From positions 1 through 42,961 of the forward strand of contig CABQHM010000030.1 in the NCBI GenBank assembly GCA_902464015.1: DNA of 42,961 bases. The letters are read 5' to 3'. This DNA is from an uncultured Coriobacteriales bacterium. GTDB taxonomy: Bacteria > Actinomycetota > Coriobacteriia > Coriobacteriales > UMGS124. Below the pieces are notes generated by a model. It was not told the origin of the DNA. It worked only from the letters and a program-made list of their open reading frames with translations, and made no database searches. This document shows positions 25,310 through 31,925 of this stretch, piece by piece (the stretch's first letter is position 1; every line of letters starts with the position of its first letter). The translations under genes and the position numbers were made by a program.

Positions 25310-26890
25310 CTAGGCGTTTACCGCCGCCTCGTCGGCAGACTGGCCCTGCACCTGGCCCGACATGTCATAGCCATAGCCATAACCGGGGGCGTAGAAGAAG
25401 CCGTAGCCCCAGCCGGGCATCGCATAGCCATAGCCCTGCCCGTAGCCGTAACCAGGGCCATAGCCGTAACCGTAATCGGAACCATAGCCCTCGCCGTAGC
25501 CGTAGTCATCCGCACCGCCGTAAGAATCCTGGCCGGAGAACACGCCAGAGGGGCCTTCAGCATCGCTGGAAGACTCGTCACCGGCACTGCCAAACAGGTA
25601 GTCGATGATGCTCTTGACCTTGCCGCTACCGTCCTGCTCGGTGGCATCGGAGGCCTCTTCCTCAGTGTAGTCGGTGTCCTTGCCCAGCGTGACCTCGAAT
25701 TCCTGCTCCTCGCCGTCGCGCTCGACCGTAAGGGTCACCGTGTCGCCGATCTTGTGCGAACGCACCTGGATGATGAGGTCGTTGGCGGAGTAAATCTGCT
25801 CGCCATCGCACGCGGTGATGACGTCACCGGCCTGAATGCCAGCCTCCTCGGCACCCGAGCCCTTCATGACGTCCTGCACGTAGGCGCCGACAAGCGTCGA
25901 GGACGTGGTGTTGGACGATGCGACCTGGCTGTAATAGGCGTAGTAGTCGTTCATGTTGGACACGTGCATGCCAAGCTGCGGGTGGCTCGCCACGCCATCG
26001 CTCAAGAGCTGGTCGACGACGTCCTTGATGTAGTTGGAGGGGATGGCATAGCTCATGCCCGCCCAGTCACCGGTGCTGGAGGCGTTGTAGGTGGTCATGC
26101 CCACCAGCTCGCCGTTGGCGTTGACCATGGCACCGCCCGAGGAACCCTCGTTGATCATGGCGTCGGACTGAATGGCGCCCACGTAGTAGGCGGTGGTGTC
26201 GTTCAGCTGGATGGTGGTGGTGCGGTTGACGCCCGAGACAATGCCGGTGGAGACCGAGGTGTCCTCGCCCATGGGGCTGCCCACCGTCATGACCCACGAG
26301 CCCACCTTAAGGGCGTCAGAGTCGCCGAACTCGATGGGGGTCAGCTGCTCGTCGCCCGGTTCAATCTTGAGCACGGCAATGTCGCTCGTAGGATCGGTGC
26401 CCACAATGGTGGCGTCATAGGCCACGTCGCCCATGACGACCTGAATGACGGGCTCGTCCTGCTCGTCCACGTTGTCGTATCCCTCGATGACGTGGTAGTT
26501 CGTGAGGACATGGCCCTCGGTGTCAAGCGCGACGCACGATCCGCTTGCCACGCCCACCGAGCCCTGCGTGCCCACAAGAGCATAGACGGTGCCCACCGAA
26601 GGCAGGACCTTCTCGGCCACGCTCTCAGCGAGCGTGGGATCGGTGTCGACGGCGCCGGCCGTGCCGGCGGCATTCTCGTCAGCAGGCGCGGTGGCAACCG
26701 TGGAGCTCTCATCGGCAACAGCCAGGTTGGAGGAAGCGGCGCTCGTCATGAACGCGCCGCCCGCAAGGCCAATCGACAGCGCAAGTGCGCCGGCAACGAT
26801 CTTGCCCGAGAGTCCCATGTGTGCACGGGTGCGGGCGCTTTCAGGAGCGAACTCAATGACCGGCTCGTTGTTCTTGTTGAAGGTACTCAT
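25310..26890 (-). CDS. HtrA/DegP-type membrane serine protease with PDZ domain and Gly/Tyr-rich tail
   Basis: A 526-residue S1C protease for surface protein quality control. The N-terminal cytoplasmic part is followed by one membrane helix (GKIVAGALALSIGLAGGAFM, about 29-48). A linker and the trypsin-like domain come next, with catalytic His133 (TNYHVIEGY), Asp170 (TSDIAVLKI) and Ser251 (NEGSSGGAMV). A PDZ domain covers about residues 325-405 (VMKGSGAEEAGIQAGDVITA). After an acidic linker the last 70 residues are a Gly-Tyr repeat tail ending GQSADEAAVNA, which is not part of the usual family. The ATG at 26890 has AGGAAGGA upstream and a strong terminator follows. It is a single-gene unit. Confidence 0.93.
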   Translation of the reverse strand: MSTFNKNNEPVIEFAPESARTRAHMGLSGKIVAGALALSIGLAGGAFMTSAASSNLAVADESSTVATAPADENAAGTAGAVDTDPTLAESVAEKVLPSVGTVYALVGTQGSVGVASGSCVALDTEGHVLTNYHVIEGYDNVDEQDEPVIQVVMGDVAYDATIVGTDPTSDIAVLKIEPGDEQLTPIEFGDSDALKVGSWVMTVGSPMGEDTSVSTGIVSGVNRTTTIQLNDTTAYYVGAIQSDAMINEGSSGGAMVNANGELVGMTTYNASSTGDWAGMSYAIPSNYIKDVVDQLLSDGVASHPQLGMHVSNMNDYYAYYSQVASSNTTSSTLVGAYVQDVMKGSGAEEAGIQAGDVITACDGEQIYSANDLIIQVRSHKIGDTVTLTVERDGEEQEFEVTLGKDTDYTEEEASDATEQDGSGKVKSIIDYLFGSAGDESSSDAEGPSGVFSGQDSYGGADDYGYGEGYGSDYGYGYGPGYGYGQGYGYAMPGWGYGFFYAPGYGYGYDMSGQVQGQSADEAAVNA

Positions 26891-27076
26891 ATGCTGTGTC
26901 CTTCCTACTCCCAGGCCTCACAGAGGGGCCGTCGTTTTTTGACTATTGAAGGTTTACCCCAAACCGCTGAAACATACGTGAATCGATAGACCCACAAAGA
27001 CCTGCCAGATACCTGAGGCGCCTTTCAGAAAGAGCGGGCGCGAGTGCCAGATCCCCCAATCCGGCAGCAACACCCC

Positions 27077-29083
27077 TTACTGTTGCAGGCCGAACTCAAT
27101 CGCCGCAACATTATCGCGCATCGAACGCACGGTCTCGCGTGAAATGAGCTCGTTGTCGAAGGCTATTCGAATTTGTTCGCGCTCGATCAGAAGCGCGCGG
27201 CGCATGATGGCGTCGGTGGGCACCATGGAGGCGCCCAGGCGCGAACGGGCCGACTGGCCGTTTGAGCGCGCCGCGGCAGCCATACGCTGGTACTCCAACG
27301 TCAGATGGATGATAGCCTCCTCATCGAAACCGTCGTCGGGCTCAACCTCGGCAAGCTCTGAGAGCACGTACTCGGCACACGACAGGCGCAGGGAGTCTCG
27401 GGCGCGGCGGCGCTTCTCACGCGCATCCTCCCCCAGCCCCCAATCTTGAGAACCGGTCTGGAGCAGCACACCGAACCAGCCCGAGACATTGCGCAGAAGC
27501 CAGCGTATCTCCCCCTTGTGGTGGATGCGCGAAAGCTTGCGCTCGAGCTCCCACAGATAGCCATAGCCCACGACGGGCGCGACCTCATGGTCGCGGATGG
27601 CCTTGTTCACGCGCACCGCCTCCCATGCCACAGCGCGCTCATGCAGGCTGTCCTCCGCCTTGTCCTCCATCGAAGAGGCCTTCTTGATGCGGTCGATGCG
27701 CGTCTCGTAGGTCGCGATGACGCGGCGCAACGCGCGCTTGTCGACGATTGCCTCGTCGTGCGACAGCTCACGGATGACATTGCGCAGCACCTGAACGCGG
27801 CCCTGCGTCTCTTCAATGCGCGTGAGCTGGGGCTCCTTTTTGGGCACGAGCAACGGCACCACGAAATTGGCGAGCAGAAGCGTTATGAGAATGACGCCCG
27901 CCCCCAGGAAGATGAGCAGCTCGCGGCACTGCAGGACCTCGCCGGTGCCCACAACGCGCGGGATGGTGAGGCAGATAGACAGCGTCACGGCGCCTTTGGG
28001 GCCGGCAAGCGTGAGCAGCAGGGCGTCCTTGGCCGCCTTGCCGTCGATCTTGTGGCGCTTGCCGTCCTCGCGGACCCTCACGCGCTCCATCCCCAGGCAC
28101 CACACGAAACGAACCGCGATGAGCGCGACGGTGATGAGCACGACGTCAAGAATGAGGGTTTCATTGGGATAGCTGCTAGCCCAGGTGCGCGCCGTGGCGT
28201 TGGGCAGAAGCGTGCCCAACAACACGAAGCACATGCCGTTGAGCGCGAAAGAGATGACCTTCCAGACGCTTGAGCTCACGATGTTGAGTCGCGCCGTGCT
28301 CGGCATCAGCGCCCTGGTGTTGAAGGAGTCCACGATACCGGCAGCCACGACCGCCAAGATGCCCGAAACACCCAGCTCCTCGGCTATAAAGTAAAAGGCA
28401 AAGGGCGTGAGCACCTGCACAAGCACATGGAACGTCACGTCCTCCAGACCGGTACGACGCACGAAGTTGATGATGAAGCCCTTGATTGCGGCGAGAAGCG
28501 CACCCAGCACGATGCCGCCCACAAAGCTCCAGGCAAGAGACAGTCCCGCGTCAACCACAGAGAAGGTGCCTGTGACGAGCGCCGCAATGGCGAACTGGAA
28601 CGACACGACGCCCGACGCGTCGTTGAGCAGGCACTCACCCTGCAGGAGCATCTTATGGTTCTTGTCGATAGAAAGGCGCTTGCCCAGCGTGGTAACGGCA
28701 ACCGCGTCGGTGGGACCCAAGGCCGCACCCAGGGCAAATGCGGCCGCAAGCGGGATAGAAGGCACAAGCGCATGCGTGAAGAAACCCACGACAAGCACGA
28801 TGAGCAAGACGAGCCCCAACGCCAACGCAAGCACGGGTCTGCGCTGGCGCCACAGGGCCTTCTTGTCCGCCTCGATGGCGTCCCAGTAGAGCAAGGGCGC
28901 GATGAAGAAGATCAGGAAGAAGTCTGGGTCGAGCGTGATGGTGACCGGAGCCGGGCTCATGGCAAGCGCGACACCGAGCACGATCTGCACGAGCGAGGCA
29001 GGTGCCTTCGGGAAAATCTGGGCCACGATACTCGACACGAGGACGGCGGCAAGCATGAGAACGACGGGCAGGACGGACTCCAC
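27077..29083 (-). CDS. CPA1-family Na+/H+ antiporter
   Basis: A 668-residue cation/proton antiporter (NhaP/NHE type). The first 410 residues hold about twelve membrane helices, with FFIAPLLYWDA, the conserved ALGPTDAVAVTTLGKRL, CLLNDASGVVSFQFAI containing the Asn-Asp ion-binding pair, and the late helix VLITLLLANFVVPLLV. The final 250 residues are cytoplasmic, charged and helical (for example RRVIATYETRIDRIKKASS), as in other long CPA1 members, and may regulate activity. The GTG start has GGAG 5 nt upstream. It would exchange external H+ for internal Na+ or K+ and help pH and salt balance. It stands alone between the protease gene and the repeat region. Confidence 0.92.
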   Translation of the reverse strand: MESVLPVVLMLAAVLVSSIVAQIFPKAPASLVQIVLGVALAMSPAPVTITLDPDFFLIFFIAPLLYWDAIEADKKALWRQRRPVLALALGLVLLIVLVVGFFTHALVPSIPLAAAFALGAALGPTDAVAVTTLGKRLSIDKNHKMLLQGECLLNDASGVVSFQFAIAALVTGTFSVVDAGLSLAWSFVGGIVLGALLAAIKGFIINFVRRTGLEDVTFHVLVQVLTPFAFYFIAEELGVSGILAVVAAGIVDSFNTRALMPSTARLNIVSSSVWKVISFALNGMCFVLLGTLLPNATARTWASSYPNETLILDVVLITVALIAVRFVWCLGMERVRVREDGKRHKIDGKAAKDALLLTLAGPKGAVTLSICLTIPRVVGTGEVLQCRELLIFLGAGVILITLLLANFVVPLLVPKKEPQLTRIEETQGRVQVLRNVIRELSHDEAIVDKRALRRVIATYETRIDRIKKASSMEDKAEDSLHERAVAWEAVRVNKAIRDHEVAPVVGYGYLWELERKLSRIHHKGEIRWLLRNVSGWFGVLLQTGSQDWGLGEDAREKRRRARDSLRLSCAEYVLSELAEVEPDDGFDEEAIIHLTLEYQRMAAAARSNGQSARSRLGASMVPTDAIMRRALLIEREQIRIAFDNELISRETVRSMRDNVAAIEFGLQQ

Positions 29084-29142
29084 ATGTGCTCCAATCTGCT
29101 TGTGCGCTCTAGCGCAGCCACATCGGCTGCGTTAAAAACAGA

Positions 29143-29186
29143 GCTGCTGCGGCAAAGCGCCCTTCGGGCAACGCTGCCGCAGCAAC
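29143..29186. repeat. Short form of the nested-hairpin repeat, copy G
   Basis: TGCTGCGGC (29145-29153) pairs with GCCGCAGCA (29176-29184). Inside are AAAGC, a 4-bp stem GCCC/GGGC closed by TTC, and AACGCT. The order stem, AAAGC, inner stem, AACGC, stem is that of the full element with the apical domain removed. It is closest to copies D and F. Confidence 0.6.
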
Positions 29187-29210
29187 TATGTAGGCTTCTA
29201 GCCATAACCC

Positions 29211-29244
29211 AAAATGCCCCCCGCGAGAACCTCGCAGGGGGCAT
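29211..29244 (-). terminator. Rho-independent terminator, probably ending the groESL transcript
   Basis: On the minus strand ATGCCCCC pairs with GGGGGCAT and encloses a second stem GCGAG/CTCGC; the hairpin runs into TTTTGGGTT. It lies about 335 nt past the groEL stop, after the three repeat copies, so the repeats would be part of the groESL mRNA. Confidence 0.75.
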
Positions 29245-29296
29245 CCGCAAAAACTACCAATCCAGAACTGCCAATCCACACACAGCAGCAGTTGCA

Positions 29297-29400
29297 CGGA
29301 AGCGCTGTGGCAAGGCGCCCGAAGGCGATGTGCGCGGTGCGGGCCTTTGGCCTACTGGACGTACATGAGCCTTCGGGGAACGCAGCCACAGCGCTTTCGG
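29297..29400. repeat. Nested-hairpin repeat, copy D (long apical form)
   Basis: Outer arm AAGCGCTGTGGC (29300-29311) pairs with GCCACAGCGCTT (29385-29396). AAGGCG, inner arm CCCGAAGGC pairing with GCCTTCGGG, and GAACGCA follow the family pattern. The apical part carries the same 20-nt block as copy C. Its first 45 nt (29288-29332) are repeated exactly in copy F at 29479-29523. Confidence 0.83.
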
Positions 29401-29416
29401 AATGCACCCATAGAAT

Positions 29417-29490
29417 CCGCTGCAACAAGGCGCGCGATGGCGATGTGTACTGGGCGTACATGAGCCTGAGCGCAAGCTGCAGTTGCACGG
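29417..29490. repeat. Nested-hairpin repeat, copy E (degenerate)
   Basis: AAGGCG (29427-29432), the apical TGTAC/GTACA hairpin and the order of parts match the family. The inner arm CGCGATGGC pairs with GCCTGAGCG only at its ends, with a 3-nt mismatch, and the outer pair is reduced to TGCAAC/GTTGCA. GAACGC is decayed. It lies between copies D and F and shares its right end with copy F. Confidence 0.65.
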
Positions 29491-29570
29491 AAGCGCTGTG
29501 GCAAGGCGCCCGAAGGCGATGTGTACTGGGCGTACATGAGCCTTCGGGGAACGCGGCCACAGCGCTTCCG
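29488..29570. repeat. Nested-hairpin repeat, copy F
   Basis: Outer arm GGAAGCGCTGTGGC pairs over 14 bp with GCCACAGCGCTTCC. AAGGCG, inner arm CCCGAAGGC with GCCTTCGGG, the TGTAC/GTACA apical hairpin and GAACGCG are all present. It is copy D without the 20-nt block and begins about 8 nt past the groEL stop codon. Confidence 0.85.
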
Positions 29571-29578
29571 GGGACTTG

Positions 29579-31216
29579 TTAGTACATGCCGCCCTGGCCG
29601 CCTTGGGCAGCAGCTGCGCTAATGGCGTCCTCGATGGTGGTGTCCTTGGGGATGTCGGTCACCGTGGCCTCGGTGATAAGGATGAGGCCAGCGATGGAGG
29701 CAGCGTTCTGCAGCGTGACGCGGGAAACCTTGACCGGGTCGAGCACGCCCATCTCGATCATGTTGCCCCACTTGCCGCTTGCGGAGTCCAGACCGCAGCC
29801 GGCCTCCATGTTGCGGACCTTCTCCACGACGACCTGGCCCTCGTAGCCGGCGTTGGCCGCGATGGTGGCCACGGGCGCAGCCAGGGCCTTCTTGACGATG
29901 TTCACGCCAATCTGCTCGTCGGCGTCGTCAAGCTTCAGCTCGTCGAGGCCGCGCAGGGCGTCCATGAACGCAACGCCACCGCCGGCGACGATGCCCTCCT
30001 CAACAGCAGCGCGGGTAGCCTGCAGGGCGTCCTCGATGCGGTGCTTGATCTCCTTCATCTCGGACTCGGTAGCAGCACCGACCTTGATGACGGCGACGCC
30101 GCCGGAGAGCTTGGCCAAACGCTCCTGGAGCTTCTCACGGTCGAAGTCGGACTTAGTGTTCTCCATCTCGCCCTTGATCTGAGCAACGCGGGCGTCGATG
30201 GCGGCCTTGTCGCCGGCACCGTCGACGATGGTGGTGTTGTCCTTCGTGATCTTGACCGACTTGGCGCGGCCGAGGTCGTCAATCGTGGCGTCGGCGAGCT
30301 TGGAGCCAAGGTCACTCATGATGGGCGTAGCAGCGGTGAGGGCAGCGATGTCCTCGAGCATGCGCTTACGACGGTCGCCGTAGCCGGGGGCCTTGACAGC
30401 GGCGATGTTCAGCGAGCCGCGCAGCTTGTTGAGGATGAGGGTGGCCAGAGCCTCGCCGTCGACGTCCTCAGCGATGATCACGAGCGGCTTGCCGGAACGC
30501 ATGACGTCCTCGAGCAGCGGCACGATGTCCTGAACGTTGGAGATCTTCTGGTCGGTCACGAGGATGTAGGGGTCCTTGAAGTTGGCCTCCATGCGCTCGT
30601 TGTCCGTGGCGAAGTAGGGCGAGATGTAGCCCTTGTCGAACTGCATGCCCTCGACGGTGTCGATGTCGATGCCGAAGGTCTGGGACTCCTCGACGGTGAT
30701 GACGCCGTCCTTGCCCACGACCTCCATGGCCTCGGCGATCTTGTTGCCGATGTTGGCATCGCCGGCGGAAATGGTGCCAACGGAAGCAATCTGCTCCTTG
30801 GAGGAGACGGGCTTGGCGACGCCCTTCATGTGCTCGACAACAGCCTCGACGGCCTTGTCGATACCGCGACGGATGGCCAGCGGGTTGGCGCCAGCGGTAA
30901 CGTTGCGCAGGCCCTCGTTGACGATGACCTGGGCAAGCAGCGTGGCGGTGGTGGTGCCGTCGCCCACGAGGTCGTTCGTCTTGGTGGCGACCTCCTTCAC
31001 CAGTTGGGCGCCCATGTTCTCGATGTGGTCGGGCAGCTCAATCTCCTTGGCGACGGAAACGCCGTCGTTGGTGATGGTGGGAGCGCCGTAGGAACGCTCA
31101 AGGGCGACGTAACGACCCTTGGGGCCCATGGTGACGGTCACGGCGTCGGCCAGGGTGTTGACGCCCTTGGCGAGCTTGGCGCGAGCGTCGGCGTTGAAAG
31201 CAATCTGCTTAGCCAT
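29579..31216 (-). CDS. groEL: 60-kDa chaperonin GroEL
   Basis: GroEL is the ATP-driven protein-folding ring that works with GroES. The 545-residue protein has MAKQIAFNADARAKLAKGVN, VTMGPKGRYVALERSYGAP, the ATP-binding VGDGTTTATLLAQVIV, AVEEGIVAGGGVAFMDAL with the region of the hydrolysis Asp, and the Gly/Met-rich C-terminus GGQGGMY. The ATG has AGGAGGT 8 nt upstream. It is preceded by groES; the 93-nt gap contains a GC-rich hairpin with a T-run. Confidence 0.98.
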   Translation of the reverse strand: MAKQIAFNADARAKLAKGVNTLADAVTVTMGPKGRYVALERSYGAPTITNDGVSVAKEIELPDHIENMGAQLVKEVATKTNDLVGDGTTTATLLAQVIVNEGLRNVTAGANPLAIRRGIDKAVEAVVEHMKGVAKPVSSKEQIASVGTISAGDANIGNKIAEAMEVVGKDGVITVEESQTFGIDIDTVEGMQFDKGYISPYFATDNERMEANFKDPYILVTDQKISNVQDIVPLLEDVMRSGKPLVIIAEDVDGEALATLILNKLRGSLNIAAVKAPGYGDRRKRMLEDIAALTAATPIMSDLGSKLADATIDDLGRAKSVKITKDNTTIVDGAGDKAAIDARVAQIKGEMENTKSDFDREKLQERLAKLSGGVAVIKVGAATESEMKEIKHRIEDALQATRAAVEEGIVAGGGVAFMDALRGLDELKLDDADEQIGVNIVKKALAAPVATIAANAGYEGQVVVEKVRNMEAGCGLDSASGKWGNMIEMGVLDPVKVSRVTLQNAASIAGLILITEATVTDIPKDTTIEDAISAAAAQGGQGGMY

Positions 31217-31250
31217 TGTTCAAGACCTCCTGATGAGTGGGTGAATGGAA

Positions 31251-31292
31251 AAGGGGCCGCGCGTCGCCGAGTCACCAGGCGCGCAAGCCCCT
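31251..31292 (-). terminator. Terminator-like hairpin between groES and groEL
   Basis: On the minus strand AGGGGC, TT and GCGCG pair with CGCGC, G and GCCCCT across a 16-nt loop, and the hairpin is followed by TTTTCC. It could end some transcripts after groES or protect or process the bicistronic mRNA. It lies about 35 nt before the groEL start. Confidence 0.5.
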
Positions 31293-31309
31293 CTTATATA
31301 TGAGCGGTC

Positions 31310-31600
31310 TTACTCCTCGACGACGGCGTAGATGTCGGAGTCGCGCATGAGCAGGTACTCCTCGCCGTCGATCTTGACCTCGTTGCCGCCGTACTTGCCA
31401 TAGATGACAACGTCGCCAACCTTGACGTCAACGGGGATGCGCTCGCCCTTGTCATCGAGCTTGCCAGCGCCGACAGCGATGACCTCGCCGCGCTGGGGCT
31501 TCTCCTGAGCGCCAGAAGAGATGTACAGGCCGGAGGCAGTCTTCTGCTCCGCCTTCTCGGGCTTGACCAGGACTCGATCTCCCAAAGGCCTCAACTGCAT
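31310..31600 (-). CDS. groES: 10-kDa co-chaperonin GroES
   Basis: GroES caps the GroEL ring. The 96-residue protein starts MQLRPLGDRVLVKPEKAEQK, has the mobile loop near TASGLYISSGAQEKPQRGEV, and ends KIDGEEYLLMRDSDIYAVVE, all typical. The ATG at 31600 has AGGAGGT upstream; the frame continues upstream to 31732 but that part is leader sequence. It is the first gene of the groESL operon. Confidence 0.97.
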   Translation of the reverse strand: MQLRPLGDRVLVKPEKAEQKTASGLYISSGAQEKPQRGEVIAVGAGKLDDKGERIPVDVKVGDVVIYGKYGGNEVKIDGEEYLLMRDSDIYAVVEE

Positions 31601-31746
31601 GATGGAACCTCCTCGTTTGCTGTCCGCGCGCTGCGCGGTGCCTGCCCGACTTTGCCGCGGGTGGCTTTTGATGACGCACTGCATGGTACCCAGACTTGCG
31701 TTCTCTAACAACTTCAGTGAAAGAAATCTCACAATTCAAGACTTAG

Positions 31747-31774
31747 ATTATATGGCTCGCACATATACCAACAA
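31747..31774 (-). promoter_or_regulatory. Promoter for groESL
   Basis: On the minus strand TTGTTG (31774-31769), a 16-nt spacer and a perfect TATAAT (31752-31747) make a good promoter, giving a leader of about 140 nt before groES. I see no CIRCE element (TTAGCACTC and its mirror) or clear HAIR element, so the heat-shock regulator is not evident. Confidence 0.6.
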
Positions 31775-31925
31775 TCTCATGGCGCCCCCTGAGGGATTTG
31801 GGGACGAGATAGGGCTTGCACGCATATGCTTTGCCGTGAGGTGCCTTGGCCTGGGCGCGCGGTACCATAGGGGCCGTCAAAACTTGCCGCCAAGGCGGCT
31901 GGGACAACAAAAAGGAGCACACAGC

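Noticed and set aside
29288..29570. CRISPR array in the groEL downstream region
   Set aside because: The copies are not evenly spaced identical repeats; they are nested hairpins with changing stems, and no cas gene is near.
31601..31746. CIRCE or HAIR heat-shock operator before groES
   Set aside because: I looked for TTAGCACTC/GAGTGCTAA and CTTGAGT/ACTCAAG dyads; only weak partial matches around CTTGAATTGTGAG were found.
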